From positions 1-64,000 of the forward strand of contig CAMVJW010000002.1 of assembly GCA_947167965.1 (NCBI GenBank): 64,000 bases of DNA. Direction: 5' to 3'. The position numbers and the translations under genes are program-made. The notes under the pieces were generated by a model, which was given only the letters and a program-made list of their open reading frames with translations, searched no databases and was not told where the DNA came from. Shown here in pieces: positions 9,236-18,723 of this stretch (positions within the stretch are counted from its first letter, which is position 1; each line of letters begins with the position of its first letter). The DNA comes from an uncultured Clostridia bacterium. Lineage in GTDB: Bacteria; Bacillota; Clostridia; TANB77; CAG-508.

Positions 9236-10312
9236 TTATATAGATATTATCTTATTTAAAAATTTACTTTTATCAATTAATTTATTTATTGTTATGTTAA
9301 ATATAAATTTTCTTACAAATTCGATTATTCCACAAGCTATAAATATTCCTAAGCATGAATAGATCATATTAATCAACAAAAATGGACTATCATAGAATGA
9401 TGAAGTTGCAAATATATTTCTGTATATATATCTTCTAATAAATGAATTCTCATGAATGATATATATTGCTAAAGAGCACTCTGCAAACTTAGAAATAGTT
9501 TTTCCCTTTGTTATTTTTATATTTTTGAAAATTAAAAATACAATTATTGAATTAATTACATTAATAATAAAGTTATACCTTATAGCATTTGGAAAATTAT
9601 AGTAAATAAAAGTTCCTAATAGTGAAAAGCATATATACATTATAAATAAAACTAGCTTATTCATTTTTTTATCATCATAATATAACCTAATATATGCACC
9701 AATAAAATAAAGCATAATAAAATTAGTTATTCCATATCCCCCATCAACTACAAATGTGTTTAGATTTAATATTCCTTGTGGCTTTAAAATACTTGACCAA
9801 ACTGAAAAGAAAAAAACACATATTGCAATCAACATAATATGCTGTTTTTTATTAATGTTAGAAATTATTTTATTTATGTACGGATGTAATATATATAATA
9901 GCAAATATATATTTATAAACCATCTATCATCAATCGTAAGAAACATTAGTTTTAATGTTTCTTTGTTAAATACAGTTAATCCTATAAAAATAGAAACAAT
10001 ATAAATTACAAATCCATAAAAGACCAGTAAAACAATAATATCAACAATTTTTCTAATTTTTATTTTATTACTGTTGCACAAAAAATATCCAGAAATAAGT
10101 ACAAACAAATTGCACGCAATTATAGAAAGAATTTCTGTAAAACGTGCTATAAAATAGTTTAGTGTTCCAGGCTGTGTATTTGATAATAATCCTCCAATTT
10201 CCCAATAATTATAATGTAAAATAATTACAAAAAGTATAGAAACAATTTTTAATAAATCTAAACTATAATTTCTTTTTAATTCCATTTTTTCCTCTTCTTT
10301 AATAATCTTCAT
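9236..10312 (-). CDS. Acyltransferase 3 family membrane protein
   Basis: RNYSLDLLKIVSILFVIILHYNYW... with multiple TM helices; AT3 N-terminus. Confidence 0.9.
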   Translation of the reverse strand: MKIIKEEEKMELKRNYSLDLLKIVSILFVIILHYNYWEIGGLLSNTQPGTLNYFIARFTEILSIIACNLFVLISGYFLCNSNKIKIRKIVDIIVLLVFYGFVIYIVSIFIGLTVFNKETLKLMFLTIDDRWFINIYLLLYILHPYINKIISNINKKQHIMLIAICVFFFSVWSSILKPQGILNLNTFVVDGGYGITNFIMLYFIGAYIRLYYDDKKMNKLVLFIMYICFSLLGTFIYYNFPNAIRYNFIINVINSIIVFLIFKNIKITKGKTISKFAECSLAIYIIHENSFIRRYIYRNIFATSSFYDSPFLLINMIYSCLGIFIACGIIEFVRKFIFNITINKLIDKSKFLNKIISI

Positions 10313-11003
10313 AATAATTCATTATTTTTTCCATAGTTCCATCTTTTGATATTCTATCCCATTCTTTTTTGTATATAGATTTTGTATATTCTAAATTTAA
10401 ATACTCTTTTTGAAATTTTTCTCTTCTTTGGATAAAAAATGGATAATTTGTCCATAGATTAAAAACTCCATTATTATTTATTCTTCTACATATATAATCA
10501 TAACATATTTTAAAATGTCCATCAAAACCATGTATATCGGGATAATTCTTTAATGATGTTGATATCTGCCTTTTTGCTAAAAGATAAATATCAAAATCTC
10601 CATCAGAATCTGATACACATTCTCCATAAAAATTTCTAGGTCTTTCCTTCTTTGAACCTCTGTGATCTTCTACCGCTTCTTTCATTATTTGAATCTCTTC
10701 ATCATTAAAATATTTTTTAAGTTCTTTATCATTTGATAATATTTTCCCTGATTCATATTCATGATTTTCTCTGTTAACATTTAGTCCTATATCATGATAA
10801 ATTGCTATAACATATGCCATATTTTTATCTAATTTATAATAATCTGCTAGTTCCATCATGTTATTAATTACATTATTAATATGTATCATTCCATGAGAAT
10901 AATATTTATCATACTTTGGAAAAATGTTTTTTTTATATATTTTTGTAAATTTTGGTTTACCCCATCTAATTTGTTTTCCATTATTGCTCTCCTTTTTTGT
11001 CAT
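10299..11003 (-). CDS. HD-domain protein
   Basis: SHGMIHINNVINNMMELADYY...AIYHDIGLNVNRENHEYESGKIL...VEDHRG HD motifs. Confidence 0.85.
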   Translation of the reverse strand: MTKKESNNGKQIRWGKPKFTKIYKKNIFPKYDKYYSHGMIHINNVINNMMELADYYKLDKNMAYVIAIYHDIGLNVNRENHEYESGKILSNDKELKKYFNDEEIQIMKEAVEDHRGSKKERPRNFYGECVSDSDGDFDIYLLAKRQISTSLKNYPDIHGFDGHFKICYDYICRRINNNGVFNLWTNYPFFIQRREKFQKEYLNLEYTKSIYKKEWDRISKDGTMEKIMNYYEDY

Positions 11004-11024
11004 AAATTATTATAGTTCATTTTT

Positions 11025-12392
11025 TTATTCTTTATTAAATTCAATTAAAGTATCTTTTAACCATTCATACACTCTATTCACCGAAGATATACTAACTCTT
11101 TCATTAACTGAGTGACAATTATCTATTGTTGGTGCAATAGTACATATATCTAAATTTGATATATTATTAGAAAAAATTCCACCTTCCATACAAGCATGAA
11201 CTTTCTTTACAATAGCATCTTTACCATATAGTTTTTTATAGCTATCAGCAAGTATTTTTCTTATTTTAGAGTTTTCTTTAAATGGAAAGAATGGTTTTTT
11301 AGCATCCAGCTTTACTTCAAAATTATATTTATTTGCTAATTTGTTTATTTCTTCTAATAATTCGTTTTCTTTGTTTTCATCAGCACTTCTAATACTATAC
11401 TTAATTTCTAAATTATTATCTTTAACCATTATCTTACCAATATTAGCTGAAAGAAGTGGAAAACCATCTTCACTATAGGTTTCAAGTAATCCATCTTTAA
11501 TTTTATCAATAAAATTAAAAATATCTAAGCTTTCTACCATAGAATTACAATCTTTATACTTTTCTATAAATACAGATATATTTTTGTCTTCATTAGTTAA
11601 CAATAAATCTAAGTTTTGTAATAAATTATTTAATTTATCTAAATCATTATCTGATGAAAAGACTATATATCCTTCACTAGGTATTACATTATCTTTTTTC
11701 CCTATATTAATGTCAACTATATTTTTATAATTTAATTTTTTTAATAGTTTAAATGCTAGCTTTATCGCATTACATCTGTTTTTATGAATATCATCTCCAG
11801 AATGCCCTCCAGCTAATCCACTTATTATTAGTTTGTATATATTATTATCTTCTTTATATGTAACTTTTTTATTTATCGTTAAAGAACACATTCCAGCACT
11901 AGATGATTCAATATCTGCTTCAGTAATTCCATCTAGACTAATTAAAGTATTCCCTGTTATTTTAGAATAATCAAAATTATAAGCCCCTAGCATTGTGGTT
12001 TCTTCTTCAGTAGTAACCATAACTTCTATATTAGGCATATTTTCTTTTTCTTGTAACATTGTGAGTATTATTGCAAGACCTATTCCATCATCAGCACCAA
12101 GTGATGTATTTTTAGATTTATAATAATCTCCATCTATATAATATGGTATTCCTTTACTTGCAAAATCATAATTATTTGTTGATACACACACCATATCAGA
12201 ATGAGCTTGTAATATTATAGTTTTATTTGAATTGTTATTTTTCTTTAGGAAAATAGTATTATATTTTCCTAAGCTATATTCTATGTTATTTTTTTTAGCA
12301 AATTCAATTAAATACGCAGCTATTTTTTCTTCTTTACCTGATTCTCTAGGTATTTGCATTATATCTTCAAAATAATTAAAAACTGTTTTCAA
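11025..12392 (-). CDS. pepD: Aminoacyl-histidine dipeptidase (PepD, M20)
   Basis: YFEDIMQIPRESGKEEKIAAYLIEFAKK...LQAHSDMVCV...LGADDGIGLAIIL...TTEEETTMLGA...HACMEGGIF. Confidence 0.92.
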   Translation of the reverse strand: MKTVFNYFEDIMQIPRESGKEEKIAAYLIEFAKKNNIEYSLGKYNTIFLKKNNNSNKTIILQAHSDMVCVSTNNYDFASKGIPYYIDGDYYKSKNTSLGADDGIGLAIILTMLQEKENMPNIEVMVTTEEETTMLGAYNFDYSKITGNTLISLDGITEADIESSSAGMCSLTINKKVTYKEDNNIYKLIISGLAGGHSGDDIHKNRCNAIKLAFKLLKKLNYKNIVDINIGKKDNVIPSEGYIVFSSDNDLDKLNNLLQNLDLLLTNEDKNISVFIEKYKDCNSMVESLDIFNFIDKIKDGLLETYSEDGFPLLSANIGKIMVKDNNLEIKYSIRSADENKENELLEEINKLANKYNFEVKLDAKKPFFPFKENSKIRKILADSYKKLYGKDAIVKKVHACMEGGIFSNNISNLDICTIAPTIDNCHSVNERVSISSVNRVYEWLKDTLIEFNKE

Positions 12393-12434
12393 ACAATCAC
12401 CTCATCTATATAATACTTTAATTAATCTATATAG

Positions 12435-12515
12435 TTAATTTTCATTATTAAATATAAATTTCTTAATAGCTTTAGCTACTCCACTTTCATTATTACTATT
12501 TGTTATATAATCTGC
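12435..12515 (-). pseudogene. C-terminal remnant of a Cof-type HAD hydrolase
   Basis: Reverse frame ADYITNSNNESGVAKAIKKFIFNNEN* resembles the ADYIT.SN.E.GVAKAI C-terminus of Cof-like HADs. Confidence 0.6.
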
Positions 12516-12697
12516 CTTTCAAATACTTGTCCTAATTTTTTTCCTTTAGCTAATAACAAAACCGTAATGTTTCCTACTATTGAACAATATATTGTTAATA
12601 AATCAGATTTAAATATTATCCCAACAATACATGTAATTATTATACTTCCAAACAATAATGTTTTTTCAAAAAATGACCATTCTTTAAATAATTTCAT
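12503..12697 (-). pseudogene. N-terminal remnant of a PnuC-like transporter
   Basis: MKLFKEWSFFEKTLLFGSIIITCIVGIIFKSDLLTIYCSIVGNITVLLLAKGKKLGQVF looks like a PnuC N-terminus; ORF stops 5 codons later inside the HAD remnant. Confidence 0.6.
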
Positions 12698-12721
12698 ATT
12701 TTTTCCTCATTTTTTAATATT

Positions 12722-13393
12722 TTATTTATCTAAATTGTTAATTATCCATTTTATGTCTTCAATTGATTTATCTATATTAAATATTCCATTTCCAACTGGA
12801 TAATAAACTGGAAATACTTTGTAACTATTATCTTTTACTATTATTTCATGACTTATTTTTCTGTTTTCAGACACTGATATTTTTTTATTTAAAATAATGG
12901 AACTCACTTGATTTCCAAATGTAACTATAGCTTTTGGCTTTATTATATCAATTTCTTCTAGTAATAAATCTAAATATTGTTTTAGTACATCATCTGTTAA
13001 AGGTCGAGCATCAACTTGTGTACATTTCCCTAAATTTGTTATAAAGATTTTATTATCCTCTATTTCGTTATAAACGTAATCACAAAATTCATAATCCCAT
13101 TCTTTTGGTTTCTTTTCTTGAATTTTATTATATGTATCATCACTTAATAAACTTACTTTATTAAATAATTTCCAAATATTTTTTGTTCCGAGCCAAGGCG
13201 ATTTTCTCCCTTTCCATGATTTATCACTTGCTATATTTTTACCTGTTGGATTCATAAATACAAAGCAAATATTTGGATTTCTTTCACATCCACCATTATA
13301 TATTGAATCTAATTCTTTTGCTCCATATTTTTTCTGTAATCTATCATATTCAATTTTTAAATCTTCTATTTTTCTTTTTTCCATATATATCAA
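12722..13393 (-). CDS. Uracil-DNA glycosylase family protein
   Basis: CFVFMNPTGKNIASDKSWKGRKSPWLGTKNIWKLF...FITNLGKCTQ...KPKAIVTFGNQVSS...FPVYYPVGNG. Confidence 0.75.
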   Translation of the reverse strand: MIYMEKRKIEDLKIEYDRLQKKYGAKELDSIYNGGCERNPNICFVFMNPTGKNIASDKSWKGRKSPWLGTKNIWKLFNKVSLLSDDTYNKIQEKKPKEWDYEFCDYVYNEIEDNKIFITNLGKCTQVDARPLTDDVLKQYLDLLLEEIDIIKPKAIVTFGNQVSSIILNKKISVSENRKISHEIIVKDNSYKVFPVYYPVGNGIFNIDKSIEDIKWIINNLDK

Positions 13394-13430
13394 ATCCTTT
13401 CAATTATTAATAAAGTATTTAAATTAATAA

Positions 13431-13470
13431 AATGAACAATCTCATTATCAGAAATTCAGTATCTTAATTA
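13431..13470 (-). repeat. Degenerate repeat-unit 3' core (U7)
   Basis: Minus: CTAATTAAGATACTGAATTTCTGATAATGAGATTGTTCATT, similar to the U1/U4 core. Confidence 0.45.
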
Positions 13471-13593
13471 GTTTTTCTCCGTTTTTCTGATTATGTTTAT
13501 TTGAATAATATCTTCTAAATTATCTAAATTGACATCATTAAAATACGGTTTCTGTTTTTTTGTAAGTTTTAATCTTAACTCATCAACATTCAC
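13468..13593 (-). CDS. Small 41-aa ORF (GTG start) overlapping the stop codon of the upstream gene
   Basis: VNVDELRLKLTKKQKPYFNDVNLDNLEDIIQINIIRKTEKN*; GTGA overlap with the 13590-14750 CDS suggests coupling. Confidence 0.45.
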   Translation of the reverse strand: MNVDELRLKLTKKQKPYFNDVNLDNLEDIIQINIIRKTEKN

Positions 13594-14750
13594 TTAGCTA
13601 TCCCTTCACCATTTTTTTTAATTTCTTTTTTTTGCTTTTTACTGCATTCAAATCCCAGTTGAAAAAATTCATCTAAAAGTGGATTATTTGAAGAAATATC
13701 ATTACCTAATTTTAAATATAAATAACTATCTATATCATTTGGATAAGAAGTAATTTCAATTCCTTTAAATTGTGATACTAATCTTGTAAATGTTCTTAAA
13801 AACTTGTTCGTAATATTTGATTGAATTCTGCATGCTTCCTCAAAATTTGAATTAATTCCATTATAATGTCCAAATCTTCTTGTTAAAAAATCTGACACTC
13901 TTACTTTTTCAACTCCAGCTCCACTTAACATTCCCATAAACATTGTTGCAGAGATTAGCATAGATGGTGTAATGTCTCTTTCGTGTTTAATTCCCGAATT
14001 TACTCTATTAAAACTTCCATGTATTTCTTTTATTCTTGTATAACGATAATTTAATTTTCCCTTTCTTTGAATAGAATAAATATATGCCTCTTTTCCTGAA
14101 ATTCCATATCTTACAAATGGCATAGTATACTTAAAACCTTTTCTATCTAGTGCATATCTCATTGTATAAGGAGTTTCTGAACCATAGTATTCTTCAGTTC
14201 TTTTTGCTAAAACATCATATTGTTGATGTTCTTCTTCACCTAAAGCAATTCTTCCAATTTTACTCTCATCTTCTAACCATGAAAACATATTATCTTTTAA
14301 GAAACCTATAAATACATCTATATACTCTATTAAGTCTTGACTATCAGAATTTGTTAATGTTTTTATTAAATAATAAAAATATGTGGAAATACTATGTTCG
14401 TCATCTATTCGATAAAAGTTTTTTTCACTACTATAAATTGCTTCAACATATTGCCCAAGTTTTTTTTCTAATTCATCTATATCTTTAATTACTGTATTTG
14501 GTCTATAGTATTCATATTTATTTGGAGGAGTTAGAAAAATTCCATTTTTTTGAGAAACAATTTCTTCTAATTGTTCATCTGTTAGCTCTACTTGTCCGTT
14601 TACAGTTTTTTCCATACTTTGATCAGCATTTGGATCAATATACACTCTTTCTCCATTATCTCTAGAATATACCTCATCATATGCATTTTGAATTACTATC
14701 TCCAAAAACATTTTTGTATATTTATACTTTTCACTAATTTTTTCATTCAT
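13590..14750 (-). CDS. Hypothetical protein (386 aa)
   Basis: Long ORF with acceptable start region; no family recognised. Confidence 0.75.
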   Translation of the reverse strand: MNEKISEKYKYTKMFLEIVIQNAYDEVYSRDNGERVYIDPNADQSMEKTVNGQVELTDEQLEEIVSQKNGIFLTPPNKYEYYRPNTVIKDIDELEKKLGQYVEAIYSSEKNFYRIDDEHSISTYFYYLIKTLTNSDSQDLIEYIDVFIGFLKDNMFSWLEDESKIGRIALGEEEHQQYDVLAKRTEEYYGSETPYTMRYALDRKGFKYTMPFVRYGISGKEAYIYSIQRKGKLNYRYTRIKEIHGSFNRVNSGIKHERDITPSMLISATMFMGMLSGAGVEKVRVSDFLTRRFGHYNGINSNFEEACRIQSNITNKFLRTFTRLVSQFKGIEITSYPNDIDSYLYLKLGNDISSNNPLLDEFFQLGFECSKKQKKEIKKNGEGIAK

Positions 14751-14817
14751 ACTTTATATTCTCCTATAATTCTAGATATTTACTAACTATAATAGCATAT
14801 TGTAAGTTTTCTTAATA

Positions 14818-15105
14818 TCAATATTTTAACATAAAAACATGCTTTAAATGTTTCTTTATTTCCTTTCTTAGAAGAATTTTATCTATTTCATTTTTATTCT
14901 TTTTTAAAAAGTCTTTTGCATTTACTAATTCCAATTGTCCTATTATTAACTCATCGTCTCCTAATACAAATTTTTCTTCTACTTCCATCATTCTTCTTAA
15001 GTCTTTAATATCAAAATGACTTTTCTCTTCAAATATTTTATCTACAATAGAATCCTCAATTTCGCTACATTGTTTCTTTAAGCAATTTAAAATTCTATTT
15101 TCTTG
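14818..15105 (-). pseudogene. Open frame without a conventional start (about 95 codons), probable truncated gene
   Basis: ...ILNCLKKQCSEIEDSIVDKIFEEKSHFDIKDLRRMMEVEEKFVLGDDELIIGQLELVNAKDFLKKNKNEIDKILLRKEIKKHLKHVFMLKY*; first ATG only at MMEVEEK. Confidence 0.4.
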
Positions 15106-15877
15106 TTAAAAATGCCATAAATTGTGGTATTTCACTATTTTTAATATAATAATTTAAATCAATGTCTTTTGCTTCATCTATACATTTTGATTCTGTAAAA
15201 TCCAATACATTAAATCCAACCTTACGCAATAGTTTAAAATGCATAGATGGAGCTCCTACATAAAAGGATAAAATTTCACCGTCATTTTGCCAAGCAAAAA
15301 ATGAATGAGTCTGTTTATCAAAACTATGATATTTTCCTATAACTCTGCATTTATCATTATTTCTTGAGCACCCAATTACTCTACATTCTTCTCCATCTAT
15401 AAAAACCTTTTGACTTGCCCACCTTAAAGGATGTGCAAGAGAAAATAAAAATAAGCCATCTTTTTTTAATACTCTATATACTTCTTTATAAACTTTTTCC
15501 GGATTTGCTGTATAATGTACAGCTAAACTACTATATACAAAATCAAAGCTTTCATCTTCAAATTCTAAATTATTCATATCCATAACTTTAAATTCAACTG
15601 AAGGATATGTGTTTTTTGCGAGTTTTATGGATTCTCTTGATATATCTATTCCTACAATGTTTTTAGAATACGCACCAAAGCTATTTAAAAGCATAGTTTC
15701 TTCGCCTGTACCACATCCAATTAGTAATATTTTTTTGCCTTCTAAATTAGGTAACATATTTCTCATCATCGGTCTTTCAACAAAACGGTGTGAGGGTTTT
15801 AAATTTTTTAATAACGCATCTTGTCTTTTTTTAGCATACTTGTCATAGTTATTTATAATATCCTGTTTTTCTTCCAT
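15095..15877 (-). CDS. Class I SAM-dependent methyltransferase
   Basis: GKKILLIGCGTGEETMLL...FDFVYSSLAVHYTANPEKVYKEVYRVLKKDGLFLFSLAHP. Confidence 0.9.
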   Translation of the reverse strand: MEEKQDIINNYDKYAKKRQDALLKNLKPSHRFVERPMMRNMLPNLEGKKILLIGCGTGEETMLLNSFGAYSKNIVGIDISRESIKLAKNTYPSVEFKVMDMNNLEFEDESFDFVYSSLAVHYTANPEKVYKEVYRVLKKDGLFLFSLAHPLRWASQKVFIDGEECRVIGCSRNNDKCRVIGKYHSFDKQTHSFFAWQNDGEILSFYVGAPSMHFKLLRKVGFNVLDFTESKCIDEAKDIDLNYYIKNSEIPQFMAFLTRK

Positions 15878-15891
15878 ACTTTTTACTTTCC

Positions 15892-16134
15892 TTATATTTT
15901 TTTATATCTTTTATCTCCCCACCAGTTAGGAACCAATTCTTTTAGTAAAACTACTTTTCTACTATCATAGTCTGTTAGTATTTCCATATCTCTGTTTTCA
16001 TAAGATAATTGCATTAAAAATTCTCTACATGCACCACAAGGCATTCCTCCATTAACTTTAGGTGCTTCTTTTCTAAATGCAATCATTCTTTTTATTCTTG
16101 TTTCTCCTGTATTAATAAAACTATATTTTTCCAT
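15892..16134 (-). pseudogene. Truncated cytidine deaminase-like protein
   Basis: RIKRMIAFRKEAPKVNGGMPCGACREFLMQLSYEN has the PCxxC zinc motif, but the N-terminal half with the HAE/CAE motif is absent. Confidence 0.6.
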
Positions 16135-16155
16135 TCGTTATCTGTTTTTTTATTA

Positions 16156-16869
16156 TTATGTATCAAGACTTATATGATACCAATCATCTTCATTAGAAAT
16201 TAACCACTCCAGTCCTCTTCTTCTTTCAACAACAGTACTTGGATTTAAATTTGAAATATTTGTTTCAGGATTAATTCTTTTTTCTGTACATGCCCAATCA
16301 TATCTATAATACAAATCTAGCATATCTAGTATTTCTTCTATATCACGTAATTTGCATTTATTTTTAAACTCTTCGACATCTTTACAAGAAGTCATAGTTT
16401 TAATAACAAAATCACAATCACAAATATTTCCTCCATCAGTGATATCTTCAACTAATCCTACAGCATAAAACAAGCTCCATAAATCTTCATATTCCCAGTC
16501 TAAATCTATAGCATCCTGTGTTGAATATGTACCCTCCATAATTCTTTTTTCTTTCTCATTCAAATATTTCTCTAAATTTAACTTTTTTAATATAGGTTCA
16601 AAATATTCGATTGATTCTTCATAATTACCATTATTTATATCACATGCAACTTGTACAGAAATAAAACATGTAAAAGCTCTATTACATATTTCATCTAAAG
16701 ATTTCATTTTTACATCAGAAGATGCTTCTACAAGTGGTAAGTTCTCATAGCATGCAATTCCTTGTTGTTTGATAAAGTTATTATTCTTTATTCTTCTTTC
16801 ATATTGTCTTGATTGAATTTCATTTTTATTATCGTCAATATTTGTTTTTTTCTTATTAAAAATACCCAT
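16156..16869 (-). CDS. DUF4272-like protein
   Basis: LDEICNRAFTCFISVQVACD...EKRIMEGTYSTQDAIDLDWEYEDLWSLFYAVGLVEDI...NPSTVVERRRGLEWLI. Confidence 0.75.
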   Translation of the reverse strand: MGIFNKKKTNIDDNKNEIQSRQYERRIKNNNFIKQQGIACYENLPLVEASSDVKMKSLDEICNRAFTCFISVQVACDINNGNYEESIEYFEPILKKLNLEKYLNEKEKRIMEGTYSTQDAIDLDWEYEDLWSLFYAVGLVEDITDGGNICDCDFVIKTMTSCKDVEEFKNKCKLRDIEEILDMLDLYYRYDWACTEKRINPETNISNLNPSTVVERRRGLEWLISNEDDWYHISLDT

Positions 16870-16936
16870 TTTACAAATTTTAACTCCTTTATATAAAATA
16901 ATTAACTAAAAAATAATTCATTTTTTCATTTTAAAA

Positions 16937-17449
16937 CTACATCTTTCTGAATTTAGTAGCTATATCAAGCAAATTATTATATTTGAATATCTCATCATCG
17001 TTTTTTCCTTTTATCCCATAGAAATCTAAATTGAATTTTTTTGCAAGTTTATAATCACTATAACTATCACCTACATAAAACGAATTAGAAATATCTATTT
17101 CAAAATCTTTTAATGCCATATCTATCATACCTGTTTTTGGCTTTTTACAATTGCAATTATCCAAATTATTATGTGGACAAAAATATATCTTTAAAAGATC
17201 TATTCCATTTTCTTTTAAAATATTTATCAGTTTTTTGTTATAATCTTCATATTGTTTATAAGTTATGATGCCATCAGCAATAAGATTTTGATTTGTTAAT
17301 ATAATAAATTCATATCCTAAATCTTTAATTATTTTTAACCCTTGAATAGTATTATCTAATAATTCTGGTGTATCAATATATTTCCACATTTCATCAGGGT
17401 ATTCTTTATTAATAGTACCATCTCTGTCTAAAAAAGCTATTTTTTTCAT
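16937..17449 (-). CDS. HAD-IIIA phosphatase (GmhB-like)
   Basis: MKKIAFLDRDGTINKEYP...ILTNQNLIADG...FCPHNNLDNCNCKKPKTGMI...FYVGDSYSDYKLAKKF. Confidence 0.85.
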   Translation of the reverse strand: MKKIAFLDRDGTINKEYPDEMWKYIDTPELLDNTIQGLKIIKDLGYEFIILTNQNLIADGIITYKQYEDYNKKLINILKENGIDLLKIYFCPHNNLDNCNCKKPKTGMIDMALKDFEIDISNSFYVGDSYSDYKLAKKFNLDFYGIKGKNDDEIFKYNNLLDIATKFRKM

Positions 17450-17493
17450 ATCATCACCATATTAAATATATTAATTATTTGAATGTAAACATT

Positions 17494-17940
17494 CTATTTT
17501 TCACTTAGCTTATATTTTTTTAAAAACTCCTCTAATTCGTCCTCATTTGAAAATATTTCCTCAAAGATATTATACAAAGTATCTGTCGCTTCATATTCAC
17601 CAATAGCATAACATTTTTTTCCAAGTCCATAAGCAATTCCAGATTCCATATGTGCAGCTCTACCAGCTGGTAATACAAGTAATAAGTTTTTCGAGTTTCT
17701 TTCTCCATCCATATCCTGGTTAAATAAATTTAAAACAATTTCACTTTTTAATCCTAATGATTCAAATTCTTTTTGTTTTTCTTCTGGTGTTTGATTTTCA
17801 CTTCCATATCCCCAATTATCTTCATTTTTTAAAAAGCAATAATAAGAAATATTGTATTTATCAAATAAACCACATATTTTTAAAATATTATCTTTATTTC
17901 TAGCTCTTCCAGCTATAAAAAAATCGTATTTGTTTTCCAT
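17494..17940 (-). CDS. Nucleoside 2-deoxyribosyltransferase-like protein
   Basis: YDFFIAGRARNKDNILKIC...NLLLVLPAGRAAHMESGIAYGLGKKCYAIGE. Confidence 0.55.
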   Translation of the reverse strand: MENKYDFFIAGRARNKDNILKICGLFDKYNISYYCFLKNEDNWGYGSENQTPEEKQKEFESLGLKSEIVLNLFNQDMDGERNSKNLLLVLPAGRAAHMESGIAYGLGKKCYAIGEYEATDTLYNIFEEIFSNEDELEEFLKKYKLSEK

Positions 17941-18004
17941 ATACCTACCTCATTTATATTAATACTGTATGTCTTTCTTATTCCATAGTATAACTATTTT
18001 TCTA

Positions 18005-18700
18005 TTATATTATTTTTATTCTATTCATTTTATAAATTACAACTGAAATTAAGTACGTAACTGTTAATATTATTGGAAAAACAATTATTATGGATGATAC
18101 TTCTCCTTTTGCAAAGCCATACCAATCATATTTAAAAGCTATTTTTCCATTTTCTTGATGTATTAAAATATTAATTACATAAAAAATTCCATATATTATC
18201 ATAGTTGATATTCCATATAATGTATGTTTTAGTTTAAAATCTGTTTTTTCAAAACAAACAAATGATATAAAACTTAGTATTGGCACTAATAAATGGAAAA
18301 ACAGATTAGAATTTTGATACAAAAACCAAAATTTATTTCCATAAGATGGTGCTAAATATACTAGAGTTACTAAAAAAGTTAAAGTAACTGCTACTGTTCC
18401 AATATATTTTAATAAATACACATATTTAGGTATTTCTTTTACTTTATTATTTAAAGCCAAGCATTCATATACAATTAATAATAATGAAGCTAAACCAACA
18501 AAAATATTAGAATCTACTGTATAGTATTTAAATACTAATAATCCTTCAGATGCTAAAATACTTGTATTTATCATAAATTTAAATCCTGTCAACATAAATA
18601 TAGTTCCTAATAAAACCATAATAAAAATTGCACTATTTAAATATAACGAAGCCTTTAAACTACTCTTTTTCATAAAATACCCTTTCTTTTTATTTAGCAT
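18005..18700 (-). CDS. Multi-pass membrane protein (Pr6Pr/AIG1-like)
   Basis: About 6-7 hydrophobic segments; YYTVDSNIFVGLASLLL... resembles the family. Confidence 0.6.
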   Translation of the reverse strand: MLNKKKGYFMKKSSLKASLYLNSAIFIMVLLGTIFMLTGFKFMINTSILASEGLLVFKYYTVDSNIFVGLASLLLIVYECLALNNKVKEIPKYVYLLKYIGTVAVTLTFLVTLVYLAPSYGNKFWFLYQNSNLFFHLLVPILSFISFVCFEKTDFKLKHTLYGISTMIIYGIFYVINILIHQENGKIAFKYDWYGFAKGEVSSIIIVFPIILTVTYLISVVIYKMNRIKII

Positions 18701-18723
18701 ATTAAAAATATAATTTTTTCGTG

